A DNA stretch of 64,000 nucleotides. Origin: Emydura subglobosa. Taxonomy: Eukaryota > Chordata > Testudines > Chelidae. The notes beneath the pieces were generated by a model. That model had not been told where the DNA came from, did not search any database, and worked only from the letters and a program-made list of their open reading frames with translations. Shown piece by piece: positions 35,870-47,504 of this stretch. Each line of letters begins with the position of its first letter. Position 1 is the stretch's first letter. The stretch spans positions 4,286,198 to 4,350,197 of the forward strand of contig ML679960.1 of assembly GCA_007922225.1 (NCBI GenBank). The letters run 5' to 3'. A program made the position numbers and the translations under genes.

Positions 35870-36960
35870 TAGCCCTTGAATCTGGCTGTTCAAACTCAGC
35901 AGACACCTTGGTGGCAACCTTTGCCTCACAGATATTATACAGGACACAGCAGGCAGCTATACCCCAGGGGTATTTTTCTCATGGAGATCCAGCCATCTGA
36001 GTAAACAATGCCAGCACCCCTACAGTCTACCAAAAGCACATTCAACTGTAATTCTGCACCTGCTGAGCTGGTAGTTGAATCTTTCCTTGGTGCTGTCACT
36101 GTGGTTGGTGCACGACTTCATGGGCCAGGGGCCTAAGGAGTATTCAGGATCTCTCAGGATAACTCTTGGCATTTCAACATCACCTATGGTAATCCACTAG
36201 TTGGGAAAGACAGTCCCTGCTTGTAGCTTTCTAAATAAGCCTGTGTTCTTAAAGATGCGAGTGTCATGAACATTTCCTGACTAGCCCACACTGATGAAGC
36301 ATCCCCAGTGATCCATCAATGCTTGTATAACCATAGAATATAGCACTTTCTGTTGATGAATTCAGTCGCAAGGTGGTCTAGTGCCAAAATAGGGATATGC
36401 GTGTCATCTATAGCTCCACCACAGTTTGGGAAACCCATTGTTGCAGATCCATCCCCTATGTCCTGCACATTGCTGAAACTCTCAGACTTGTGTAGTAGGA
36501 GACAATTAATGGCCCTGAACACCTAGATGACAACGGCCTCCACAGTGGATTTTTCCAACTTCAAAATGATTTCCCACTGGCTGATAGCAACCCAGCATTG
36601 CAAGTTTCCACAGTGTGATCCCCGCTTGCTTCTCCACTGCCACTGCAGCTCTTGTCCTGGTGGCCCTGTGCTGGAGGGCTCGGGCTAGCTCAGTGCACAG
36701 GTCTGGGAATGTGGCCTGGCTTATCCAAAAATTCTGAGGCCACTTATTGTTCTCCCAAACCTGCCTTATGATGCGGTCCTAGTATTCAGTGCTCGTTTCT
36801 CAGGGCTAGAAGTGTGAGCGCCACCAACAATCTCGGATTGTCTAACTCTGTGTCTTGCAGCAAACTGCCCTCCAGGAAATTGTCCTGGTCCCCATGGTTC
36901 TTCTTGTGGCTCTGAAAATACTGGAGGATCAGGCATCTTGTGCTTGTAATGCTCATGACA
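35870..36960 (-). pseudogene. Harbinger transposase remnant
   Basis: On the minus strand, motifs of a DDE transposase appear in order: MGFPNCGGAIDDTHIPIL (about 36380-36434, first Asp), VHDTRIF (about 36250-36275, second Asp), TVECAFGRL (about 36015-36045, the Glu), then an Ile-Cys-Glu-Ala-Lys-Val segment near 35925. Reading frames change between them and stops intervene, so it is a pseudogene. It shares its motifs with the better-preserved copy at 44914-46030. Confidence 0.75.
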
Positions 36961-37348
36961 ATAGTTCAGCGCTATGAAGGCTCCATGCTGCTGTCAGAGA
37001 TGTCAGACAGTGACAAGTCTCACATGGGTTCATGGGATTTTCAAAGTAGGTGCAAAAATTTTGTGATAGAGATGGCATTATGCGGTGAAGGACGTTGCAT
37101 AATGGGAACTTGAGCCCTTGCTCTCAGTCACCCCCGTGCAAGTTGCTTCTGTCTAAACATACATTGCACAGTGGGATACCTATCCATGGTGCATCTCACT
37201 GTGCATTGATAAGAGCACACCTGGTGAGTGTGTGCAGTGCCGATGCAAGAAGCCAAGTACGCGCAAGCACAAGCGATGTACTAACTGCAGTGGCTGTATG
37301 CTGATGTAACTTGTGTCAGCAAAAGTTTGTGGTGTAGACATGTCCTCA

Positions 37349-38469
37349 GAAGTCTCATTTATCTTCCTAAGGTACCATCCGTGCCTGGGAAGGAATACTG
37401 AGCTCTCATGTGCCATGTGGGATCATGGGTTGATCTTTTTTGTGCAAGCAGGGCCCGAAGCAGCGCTTACGGAGGTGAATGGGAGTTTTTTTTATTGATG
37501 TTAATGGTTATTGGACAGGCTTCATCATGTCTGCTTAAATCCTCTGGACTCCTTTGGGCCAAAAGTATCATTCACTACCCACTTCTTCAAGCCTCTTCAT
37601 TTAAAAAGCTTTAATTCAGGAGGTGGGTATTGAGCACCTTTATTCTAAAAATCATCGCTATGTAATTGATACCTCGTAATAAAAAACTAACAAAAAGAAC
37701 ATAAAAAACTACACCCAGAAAATAGATGCGACCTTGGGTCTAAAAACTGTGGTAAAAAGTTTTCAGTCTGGTTAAAGCAGCAGCATTTACATAATCCTTC
37801 TTTCACGATTATTATTAACTTGAGTCCGTAAAACAGTTTCTGGGGAAATAACATGGTAACTATGCTTTTCTACTAAGTTTTACAAGAAACGTGTACTAGA
37901 TTGCAAATTCAAGATTAGACACTTTGCTGAATGGCGAGCAAACATTTAATTATTGGTAGTTGTGTTTTTCAAAGCTTGGAAGCCAATTTTGGCCAGATTT
38001 CATCTTCCAGCCTCTGAATTATAGGCAAGGAAAAACTTTGACCTATATTAAAAGCATGTAGAAAAGCTATGTAGAAGTCTTCTTGACTTGTCCAGGGAAT
38101 GGGTATTTCTTTTCAGTGCTGAGTGGGGTGGAATAAATCTGTTTTGAATTTCCAGTTATTGACATGGGCCACTTCTGCTCTTGGATGCATAGCTCCAATT
38201 AACTTTAGTGAGAGTCACTCCTGTGAGTCTGAGAGCAGAATCTGGTGTGCTGTGTTTAATGTGGGATTTAAAGATAGAGAGAAAAAGACAAGCTTTAAAG
38301 GTTCAATGCTTATTAGCTCAGTGACTTTGTACAACAGCTTAGCCCAGGTTATGGGTCTGAAGGTCATTTTTGAATCCTCTCTCTCCCTTGCCTCACACAT
38401 GTTCCAGTCCTGCTGCTTTTCCCTCTACAATATTTGAATAATCTGACCTTTCTCTTTGTCCACATCACT
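37349..38469. other. Gene-poor DNA, no gene seen
   Basis: No supported gene. A 104-codon open frame at 38123-38437 has no recognisable domain. Confidence 0.45.
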
Positions 38470-39420
38470 AACACTCTGGTCCATCTCATTTCATGATTGT
38501 AGTAACCTCCTCCCGACAGTCACTGCAATACCTACTTTGTCTCCATTCATCTTTACGCTTTCCTCCATGTCACCCATTACACATGGAATGCACTCCCTGC
38601 GCTAGCCTGCTGCACTTTCAAATCCTTTAAGACCCAGTCCTGCTGTAATACTTCCAACAAATCAGTCCACTAATGATAACTAGACTGAAGGGCAGCCATG
38701 TTCACTGATATTTAGTGGCGGAGCCTTCTCCCCAAACAAAAATACTTTAAAATGATTGAGAAGCATCAAGTTGTGCACGTAATGAAGCTACGTAATCCAT
38801 CTTCACCCAGCAGTCCCACTGTATGTCACTTTTATTTGGTTCATCTTGTCTTAATTTAGATAGCTCTTTGGGTTAGGGGGCTAAAGAATTTAGTTCCTGG
38901 TAAGATGAGGCCTATGGGTGCCACGGCAGAACTAATCAATATAATCAGAATACACAGATTGCATCCAACTTTTTACTTCCCATGATTCACTCTTTTGTCG
39001 CTCTGCATCCCATTTACTGGTCTGTCTTAACGGTGTCCCTTTATCGATACTTTAGACCTTGCATTTATTCCCTGGTTGTAGTCCTTCTACTGAAGTGTTC
39101 CATTTTGTTCCATGTCATTGGCTTCCGCGGTCCTTATTAGTGATTCCATTACTTATTTATTGAGTTCTTTTATGAGCTTTCTGAACTTCTATGCTCTAAA
39201 CTTCATGAAGTCCAGAATGCAGCTGGCAGTCGTCTTCCTCACCCCAGGAGTGGGACCATATCCGCCACATCTTCTGTTACATTCACTGCCTTTGTATCTA
39301 CCTCATATTCAGAATTGCCAGCCTGAGTCTTTAAAATGCTCCATAGACTATTTCCATCCTATCTGTTTGAACTTCTGCTCTGGCATGGTCTCTTTCTTTC
39401 TGCTGTGACCCTCCCCCCTT
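38470..39420 (+). mobile_element. Decayed L2/L3-like LINE fragment
   Basis: Scattered coding-like words in plus orientation resemble the end of the reverse transcriptase region of L2/CR1-group LINEs: HDCSNLLP near 38493 (DYCNSLL-type motif) and VQNAA near 39211. Frames are broken and the two parts are separated by unrelated sequence. Assignment rests on these short motifs only. Confidence 0.35.
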
Positions 39421-39524
39421 TGGGGGTGTTTCTCTCCTGAGCCAGTTCCTTTAAGCTGCTTCTTACAAATTGATTGGTTCTGCATTACTTTAAGGACAGG
39501 GATGGATCCTGTCTCTCTTGCTCT

Positions 39525-39700
39525 CTTCAGATGAAGACTAAATGCCTTTCTGGAAGATGTGTTTTAGCCAAGCACAAGTTATTGGGCTCAGTACTGGCAT
39601 AACCAAATGAAATTCTATGGTATGTGATATACAGGAGGATTAGACTAGCTGATCTCATAGTTCCTTCTGCCCATAAACTCTCAGGAAAAATTCTAGGTAC
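39525..39700 (+). mobile_element. CR1 LINE 3' end
   Basis: The segment reads CTTCAGATGAAGACTAAATGCC ... ACAGGAGGATTAGACTAGCTGATCTCATAG ... CCTTCTG (elisions mine), the characteristic 3' tail of CR1 after the reverse transcriptase. Most of the element is missing, as usual for 5'-truncated CR1 copies. Confidence 0.75.
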
Positions 39701-40461
39701 ACTCATTGGCAACTCATTGATGATATCTGCTCATTTGGAAGCAATGGTCCAAAAATTAGTGTGATGATCAAAAAGATAGTCTTATCTCACGTTACATTTT
39801 CGTGTGCTATTTTCTATTTGTATGTGCTGACTAGAACTGAGCAAAAGCTTCATAACAAATAATTTATTTGTCAAATTTATCTTCTTTCTTTGCTCATGGA
39901 ATCACCATGAGCAGAACATGATTTTCTCAAATGTATTTGTTGTGTGAAATTATACAGCAATTTGTTTGAATTTGTAACAGTATGGATTGATTGCAAACAG
40001 TCCTCTGTGGGTATTCTCTATTTGCTATTCAAACAGTGTTATGTAGCTGCAACTGGTGAGATCAGGCACATGGTATTGTTTCTGTGGCTTGACTGGGTAA
40101 GTGTGCAAGCACTTCTGGTGCAAATAATTGTGTGCATGAATGTGAAATATGTTTTCTGCTAAAACGTGCAACTTTCAACTGTGTTTTCTGAAAGCGTTTG
40201 TGTCACTGAAACTTGATCACTCAAGGGGCGTGAACATATCTAGAGCAAATCTATTAAAATTCAAATGAGTATTCAAGGACTTTTTCACACTATTTGATTA
40301 AATCTAGTGCTGACCTTCGTCTGGTCCAACATTCTATTTCAGTAAATGCATTCTCAAAGGGCCAGAGCAGAAATAAAAACGATCCAAAGAAGGGCATGAC
40401 TGGAGGCATGGAGCTGACATGGCAGTTCCTTGCTCAGTAGCTATTGAAAAATTAGGTTTAT
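39701..40461. other. No gene seen
   Basis: AT-rich sequence; no coding or repeat signal that I can name. Confidence 0.45.
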
Positions 40462-40489
40462 TTAGGGCTTCTCTACACAGGGACACTTG

Positions 40490-41245
40490 GGGCCTGTCCA
40501 CACTTGAAATGCTACAGTGTGCTGCTGGAGTGCTTCAGTGTAGACACTAGCTATGTCAACGTGAGGGGTTCTCCCATTGGCGTAGGTAATCTACCTCTGT
40601 GAGAAGTGGTAGCTAGGGTGAGGGAAGAAGTCTTCCATTGACTTAGCACTGTCTGCACCGGGGGTCAGTGCCGGATTACCAGTTAGGCACAGTAGACACA
40701 TGCCTAGGGATGCCAGTGTACTAGGGGTGTCTAAACAGTGGCAGATTACTGCATGGCCAACAGGGTCTGTGCACAGGGGACCCAGCCAGTTGGGGGCTAT
40801 ACATGAGCGCTGGAACTCTGGCCCCACCCCTTGCTCCTCCTCTTCTCTCCTCGGGCCCTGTCATCTTGCTCCTCCTCCTCCTAAGGCTCTACCCCTGGCC
40901 AGGTTGGAAGCTGGAGCCCAGGGGTGAGCAAATGCCCCCTACCCGGAGCTGGCCAAGCTGGTCGCTCCATTCCCTCTTCCTACCCACCCCCTGTGAGGAG
41001 CTGGCATGACCAGCTCCTTTCTCCCCTGTCGCCCCCGCCCCCACCATGCGGAAAACGTGCAGGTCAGCTGTAGGCAGCTGGGATGCTGAAGATGCTGTGC
41101 CTAGAGGCATGTAAGGTGTAAATCTGGCTCTGCTGGGAGTTAGGTCAGCTTAACTACATTGTGTGTACATTAACTACAGTATGGCTTTTTCATTCTCCTG
41201 AGTGATGTAGCTGGGTCAATCTAATCTTTTAGTGTAGATCAGGCC
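40490..41245. mobile_element. Middle MITE nested in the outer MITE
   Basis: This segment interrupts the left arm of the outer element. It begins GGGCCTGTCCACACTTG and ends in the complement of GGCCTGATCTACACT. The inner sequence (TCTCCCATTGGCGTAGG) recurs in inverse orientation at 43643-43677, which shows it is a family. The exact ends are within a few bases. Confidence 0.65.
40666..41132. mobile_element. Non-autonomous hAT element nested in the middle MITE
   Basis: It begins CAGTGCCGGATTACC and ends in the complement of CAGAGCCAGATTTACACC, typical hAT terminal repeats. It is flanked by 8-bp duplications, CCGGGGGT (40658-40665) and CTGGGAGT (41133-41140), with two mismatches. At 467 bp it has no transposase. 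The inside is GC-rich, and the short open frames there are not genes. Confidence 0.8.
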
Positions 41246-41531
41246 TCAGGAAAATTAATCCAAATTCAATAAATGTTGGAATTTAATGTGAATTAGTTAA
41301 ATTGCATCAAACCTTTCTGTGAACGCTTTTGTTAGAATTAAAATGGCTTTTATTCAGTTTATTTTCATTCACTTTGGAAGTCAATTAAGATAAACCAAAT
41401 TAAGGACAATTTAATTCTGAGTAAGGTGTTCACACTGGGGTTTAATGCCGTTTAATTAATCCACTTTAAATTCAGTCCTTTAGTTAATTTGGATTAATTT
41501 TCCAGAGTGTCTCTGTGTAGACAAGCCCTTA

Positions 41532-42740
41532 ATTTAGAAGCAGGACTAAAAGGAACTATCGTCATAGGAGGAAGATATATAAACTAATGTATGGTATAGT
41601 GAAGAGCTATCAGATCATTCTCCAAAAATATTTATTGTTATTTATTATTCCTGTGAAAGTCATTGTCACTGGGTATCATCTGAGTAATACCATAATATTG
41701 GAAGAGTTTTAAAAAGTATTAGACACTTTCATGATTAGAGGAGTCTTATGCAAAATTAGAGGAGTTTGCATTTTTTATGGCATAAACTGATAGTCAATGG
41801 TGGTTCGAGAAAAATCTTCAATAGATGTATGTTAAAAATAGTATACAGTTTACTAGGCATGTTATGTGGATGTGTGGTGCGATTTGTGGGTGTATGTATC
41901 TGGTTGTTTGCCTTCTGGAGCATATCTGGTACAAACCACTGCTGGCTAAAGATCAGATTGACCACTGATCTACTCTATTATGACAACCTACATTTTTCTT
42001 TCTAAATCTCATTGTTTAACATTCTGTTTCTCTGTAACTTATGATTGAATCTCTCTGTAGAGCATTCTGTGGTGCTCTAGAAGGATGTTATATAAAAATA
42101 ACTTGTATAGTATTGAAGTATGAATGATCTTGAAATCTGACAAGTGTGACATGACACAGTTGAGAGAGTTATGAAGTGGAAAGCTTTCTAAAATGCTTTG
42201 AAGGGACAGACAGCATTATTAATAGTGATAAAATAAACAGAAACCAGTTCTCAGAGGAGTTTCTTTTAAAGTACCAAATGTAATTACGTTTTAAACTGAG
42301 GGCTGAGAAAGTATATGAGAGAGGCTGAAATTGAGAAAAAATGGATATATAAGGAAAATCCATCATTCTGAACTAATTAAGATACAGGCAAATTAGGTGT
42401 TGAAAAAGTTAGGTCCTATTCTGCAAAAACACTTGCACTCAGGACTATTTGCGTGCATAAATAACACGTGTGTAAGTGTTTGCAGGATTGGGGCTCTAGT
42501 TAGGTCTAGGAGTTCCTCCAAAATTCAGAAGGTTTTTCTCAAGTGAAAAACTTTACAGTTAAAAGCTGAGGGGGGACGGAGTAGGGGGGAAGGGGACATG
42601 AGTCTTCAAATACATAGAAAGTTGTCATACACATAACGTTTTCCATATCCACTGAGGGTAGGACAAGAGTCATTGGCTTAGTTTGCAGCTAGGAAAATAT
42701 AGGTTAGATGTGAAGGAAAAAAACATTCTAATTCTAAGGC
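41532..42740. other. No gene seen
   Basis: AT-rich sequence without a supported gene. A short old-repeat-like segment lies at about 42415-42500 (CTGCAAAAACACTTGCACTC...TTGCAGGATTGGGG). Confidence 0.45.
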
Positions 42741-42931
42741 TAGCTAAGTAGTGGAATAGATTACTTAGGTAGTTTGTGGAATCCTCATCACTGGAGGTTT
42801 TAAAGAACAGGTTAGACAAACACCTGTCAGGGATGGTCTAGGTATATTTGGTCCTGCCTCAGCATAAGGGGATGGATTAAATGGCCTCTTGAGATCTCTT
42901 CCAAACCTACATTTGTAGGGTTCTATGACAA
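42741..42931 (+). mobile_element. CR1 LINE 3' end
   Basis: The text GTGGAATCCTCATCACTGG ... AGGTTAGACAAACACCTGTC ... GATCTCTTCCAAACC ... GGTTCTATGAC (elisions mine) is a standard CR1 3' tail, the same as the one at 52610-52770 but more diverged. Confidence 0.85.
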
Positions 42932-44479
42932 TTCAGACAGTTGAAGTTTATTGGAATTTTGATTTGAAGTTTTTATTCTTTTTAACAAATAGCATAGTCT
43001 GAGTTTTAAGACTCAGACACTTTTCATGATTCTTAGAAACAATTGTGATGAGCATGGTAAAAACCTGGGCATGTAGATAGCTTTGGTCACATCTACAGAG
43101 TGTAGAATTCTCAAAAGCATAGGGCATAGTTTATTATTTTGAACCAAGGTCTCTTCTTTTCTTTATGCTTCTTAGCAAACAGTTAGCAGTTTAACATCAA
43201 CGGAGGTAAGATATTATTGTTACTGTTGGAAAATAAAAGTGATTTTGTAAAATGGTAGGAAAACTAACTTGAAAAAGTTTGATTTGACTTAACAATTATT
43301 ACTATGATCCTGTAACCTTGAATACTTCTTATCCACAAGTCACTGAGGTTTCTCAGATGAATGGGAGCTTATCTGTGTGAACAAAAGCTGGCAGGATTGG
43401 GCCCAAATTACAACACCATGAATATTTAAAGCTCCTTGGTTGAGCTTTTCAAAGAAAAATACAGGGGTTAGCCACACAATTTATGTCTTTCAGTGGGAGT
43501 TGTGTGCTCTAGTTTGCTTTGAAAACCTCAATCTCTGTAGCCTAATGATTTCAGCCAGATATATATAATGGATCTTTCCCCTTTTTGAAAGTGGATGAGA
43601 CGTAATAGTTTGGTTCTATTCTATATAGTTTCTTATGCCACCCTCACAGAGGTAGATTACCTACGCCAATGGGAGAACAAGGTTGTTTGGCAAATGTTGA
43701 TCTTTTCAGGGTAGCCACATAATAATTGACAGTCTCAGTGGGGCAGGAAGACTTTGTGAGCCCTAGGATGTCATTCCAGAACATAATTTAATCTAGGTCT
43801 GTGTTCAGGCTGCTCTCTATTTATGTAATCTGGGCTGAATTCTGCAGTCCTCATTCATTCAAAACTCCTATTCAAGTCCATGGGAGTTTTGCCTCTGTAA
43901 GGACCTAGGGATTTGTCCTTTTGGTATTAAAAAGGAATGTTGAAACGAAAATCCAGCTACTTATAGTTACAAAAGTGAGATCAATTTTTTCATAGAGAGT
44001 GGAAGCTATGTAATGAGCCCTCTAATAGATGCTAGCTGCTTTTGAACAGCGTTCAAGTAGTAACCTTCTTCACTGAGATAGAAGAGGGTAGAAACCTTTT
44101 TAACGGGGTTGGGTGGAATAGGTGATGTATTTGTTAGCAGCAGTAAGGAAAAACTGCCAGACATCTCTGAAGAACATCTCTAGATACTTATTCTATCTTC
44201 TTATTTCTGTCTGGATGTGATGTCTCACCAGAGGGGCATTAAAAGTATCTACAGCTGATGTGAAAAAGACCCTTCATTTTCTGATTTCTCTCTTTTCACA
44301 TCATGAACACCACTGCGTGCCATATAATGTAACTCAAAGGGGGCTCTGAAATAGCATTCAGTTTGTTTCTAGTTTGGCTCTTTTACAGGCCTTTGTGAAT
44401 CTCACTTGCTTCAGATGTGCACTAACACAGATCCACTATTAATTCTTTTTTTTTCTTTCTTACACTTTGCCCACTCAAG
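42932..44479. other. No gene seen; short repeat relics
   Basis: Contains the 35-base inverse copy of the middle MITE at 43643-43677 and old-repeat-like wording at 43330-43410 and 43850-43915. No supported gene. Confidence 0.45.
43643..43677 (-). repeat. Inverse fragment of the MITE at 40569-40603
   Basis: 35 bases are the exact reverse complement of 40569-40603. It is a truncated second copy of the middle MITE family. Confidence 0.85.
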
Positions 44480-44561
44480 AGTACTCATGTACACCTGACA
44501 ATTAAAGAGGAACAGCAAATGGGAGTTTCAGAGGACGTACCTGCAGATCCTGTGCTTGTAG
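44480..44561 (+). other. Exon-like open segment of unknown gene
   Basis: A 82-bp segment follows a pyrimidine-rich tract and CTCAAG and is followed by TAG|GTAAAG, a fair splice donor. One frame is open throughout and reads as plausible protein (HLTIKEEQQMGVSEDVP...), hydrophilic and acidic. No start or stop is needed if it is an internal exon of phase 0 to phase 1. I do not recognise the protein and see no partner exon nearby. Harbinger-2 begins about 13 bp downstream, so the following intron would hold the transposon. It may be chance. Confidence 0.25.
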
Positions 44562-44913
44562 GTAAAGTGACTTGGGCCATTTCTATATTAGAGTTAAGTC
44601 AATTTAAGTTACGTTGACAATCATAAGCTGCTTTAATTACATCAGTTGTGCACATCCACACAACAGTCTTTGTGTTGGTGGAGCGCATCCACAGTTGTTA
44701 TTCTTGCATCAACAGATAGAGCATTGCATCATGGGTAGATATCCCACAGTGCAACTCGCCACCTCTGCTGCTGGAAGCTCTGAGAACGGAATGCGGGGCA
44801 TCGTGGGGGCGTGCAGTTTTTTCTGTCCGATCATTCCAGGAGCTTCTGACTTCGTTCCATGCTGGTTTTCAACCGTTCTTGTAAACTGTGCGCCCACCAT
44901 CTCTGCCTCACAG

Positions 44914-46030
44914 CATGGATCCTGAACTGCTGGCCAGTCTGGTGATGATCATTATAAACATAATGCAGCTGTTCCTGTTGTATTTCATGAGCTGTGAAAC
45001 AGAGAGTGAATTGGTCGTGCCTCTTTGCTGTCTGCCATGGAAACAAATAATTCAAGATTGCTGCTGGCACTCATGGAACAGCTGCATATGGTGGACCATC
45101 GGTACTGGGCTAGAGAAAAAAGCACTGAGTGGTGGTATCACATCATGATGCATGTATGGGATGATAAGCAGTGGCTGCAGAACTTTTGGTTGCGCAAATC
45201 CACCTTCCTGGAACTGTGCATGGAGCTTGCCCCAGCCTAGTGGCGCAAGAACAGCAGAATGAGAGCTATGTTCACTGTGGAAAAGAGAGTGGCAATCACT
45301 GTATGGCAGCAGGCAACTCCAGACTGCTACCAGTCAACCGCAAATCAGTTTGGAATTGGGAAGTCCATCACGAGGGTTGCGGTGTTGCAAGTGTGCAGGG
45401 CCATTAATGCCTCCTGCCATGAAGGACTGTGACTCTCGGTAATGTGCAGGAAATAATTAATGGCTTTGGGGCAATGGGATTCCCTAACTGCGGTGGGGCA
45501 ATAGATGGAATGCATATCCCAATTTTGGCCCCAGTCCATCTTATGATGGAGTACATCAACCGAAAGGACTTCTTCTCCATCATCTTGCAGGCACCGGTAG
45601 ATCACCAGAGCCATTTCGCTGACGTCAATGTGGGGTGGTCAGGGAAGGTGCATGATGCACGCATCTTTTGGAACCCTGGACTATATAGAAAGCTGCACTC
45701 TGGGACTTTCTTTCCAGACCAGAAGATTCCATTAGGGGATGTAGAAATGCCCATAATGATACTTGGAGACCCCACCTATCCCTTGCTTCCGTGACTCATG
45801 AAGTCTTAAACTGGGAACCAAGACAGCAGTAAGGAGCACTTCCACCACAGGCTCAGCAGGTGCCAAATGAGCATTGAATGTGCCTTTGACCAATTAAAAG
45901 GTCACTGTTTCTGTGTTTTTGGCCGGTTAGATCTCAATCAGGAAAATATTCCAATGGTCATTGTGGCCTGCTGTACTCTGCATAATATTTGCAACAAAGG
46001 GGGAAAAGTTTCCCCAGGGATGGCCTGCTG
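44914..46030 (+). pseudogene. Harbinger DDE transposase, nearly full length but frameshifted
   Basis: Transposase homology starts about 44914 (MDPELLASLVMIII), shifts frame to LLLALMEQLHMVDHRYWARE (45055 on) and continues as KSTFLELCMELAPA to an in-frame TAG at 45238. Beyond it come RAMFTVEKRVAITVWQQA and IGKSITRVAVLQVC. In another frame it has FPNCGGAIDGMHIPIL (45480-45530, first Asp) and VGWSGKVHDARIF (second Asp, 45630-45668). In a further shift it has CQMSIECAFDQLKGH (45860-45904, the Glu). The catalytic residues of the DDE triad are recognisable, but at least three frameshifts and a stop make it inactive. A sense AATAAA at about 46307 may be its old polyadenylation signal. Confidence 0.8.
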
Positions 46031-46564
46031 AGGCTGATTGACTGGCTGCTGATTTTGAGCAGCCAGATACAGGTAATTAGAGGGGCGTAGCGGGAGGTTA
46101 TTTGGATCAGGGAGGCTTTGAAGGAGCATTTTGACAATGATTCCCAGTAATGTGTCTTTATGTGATGCATTCAGACAGGCAATGTTTACTTGCCACCTTG
46201 AATAACTCTTGTAGTGCTTGCTTCCTGTGTGTTAATTGTACTAAGCAAATATTCCTACCTATAGCCACTGTGTTTGAATGTTATCACTGACCGACATATG
46301 ACACAAATAAAGACTCATTTTATTTCAAAGACTCAAGTTTAATAACAGGACAAAACACAAATTTTTGGTCAAGCAGGGAACATGACAATGAGAAACACAC
46401 CCAGCTGTGAGAGCCCTAACCGTGAAACTCCAGCTTTCATTGTGAAACCAGTCCCTCGGTGTGGAGTGCATGGGATTCTGTGAGGGACTGGGAACACACA
46501 AGGAACACAATGGGGGAATTTGGGGAGGGCATGGAACGGAGTTGTGTATTGGCTGCAGGGGTGC

Positions 46565-46750
46565 ATGAATGTACTCAGACTGAAGTATAATGAGGGATTT
46601 CAGCATCTCTGTCTGACCTTCCAGGAGCTTTATTGTTCTCTCCTGCCCCTGTGTCCTTTCAAAGCTTGCATTGTGCAGGAGGTCAAACTAGATGATCATA
46701 TTGGTCCCTTCTGACATTAGAGTCTAGAAGTCTGAGTCTATGAGCCTATG
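46565..46750 (+). mobile_element. CR1 LINE 3' end inside Harbinger-2
   Basis: The wording GGAGGTCAAACTAGATGATC ... TTGGTCCCTTCTGAC ... GAGTCTATGAG (elisions mine) is a CR1 3' tail with the short terminal repeat. It lies between the transposase and Myb remnants, so it inserted after, or with, the Harbinger copy. Confidence 0.7.
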
Positions 46751-47504
46751 TTTTTCATTAATTTTCTCCCTCCATGCTCTTGCTGTATGTGCTGTATCTG
46801 TTGCCTGCAACACTTCACAAAATATATCCTCCGTACTTCACCTTGTTCGCCGCCTTATCTGATGGAGGCACTCCGCCAGTGTGGAGGATTGGGTCCTCCA
46901 GGGCACATCTGTAGAAGACAAAGAACAGAGACAGTATTGTTAGTGTGCTCACAGCTGTGTATCACAAAAGTTAAACACACCTTTCTCACTGTCCCTTGGC
47001 TAGCACACAGCTCGGTACGAGTACCAAATAGGGTGAGTTTGCCAGGGCAGGAGTGGCATGGGAGAATTGTTAAGAAGGGACAAAGAGTGGTTTTCCAAGG
47101 AAGGAAGACAACGTGTGGTTTTACAAATGGCTAGGGAGACTATTCTGAATATTGATACCCTTTTTCACAGGCTAGTGTAATCAAACCCAATATCTCACTC
47201 CTAAGGGTAACCCAGGATGCAAGGATGCATCTCCTGCATGCATGTGGCTTCAGACTGGGTCAGTATGTTGCTTGCCTGTGTGCCACTCTGGTCCCTGCAG
47301 AAATAGTTGCCACGTGGCACGGCAAAGTTTCCTACGGTGCGGGAGAAACAAGGCAGCTCTGCCAAAAAACCTTTGGTAGAGAATTGCAGAACACCTACAG
47401 AAAAGTTTCCTAGAGATCTCTATGGAGGATTCCTGGGACATCCCCATGTACATTAACAAACTTTTCTGCTGTGGCCCCATTGCGTAGATGAACAGGCTCT
47501 GTTG

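Larger units (their letters stand above)
34187..37345. mobile_element. Harbinger-type DNA transposon 1 (decayed, both genes present as remnants)
   Basis: Related terminal inverted repeats flank the element: GGCTTGGTCTACACTGCAAA at the left and, read on the other strand, GGACATGTCTACACCACAAA at the right. The flanking triplets are TAA (34184-34186) and TCA (37346-37348), near the 3-bp target duplication expected of PIF/Harbinger. Inside are a plus-strand Myb-like gene remnant and a convergent minus-strand transposase remnant, the usual two-gene design. Both carry frameshifts, so the copy is dead. Confidence 0.8.
40465..41528. mobile_element. Outer MITE of a three-level nest
   Basis: The inverted ends GGGCTTCTCTACACAGGGAC (40465-40484) and, on the other strand, GGGCTTGTCTACACAGAGAC (from 41528) are flanked by identical TTA triplets (40462-40464 and 41529-41531), as for PIF/Harbinger-group elements. 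The homology of the arms continues inward (AAAATTAATCC) on both sides of a later insertion, so this is a long-inverted-repeat non-autonomous element. There is no coding capacity. Confidence 0.8.

Noticed and set aside
40803..41110. Short open frames between 40.8 and 41.1 kb as a gene
   Set aside because: They lie wholly inside the non-autonomous hAT element.
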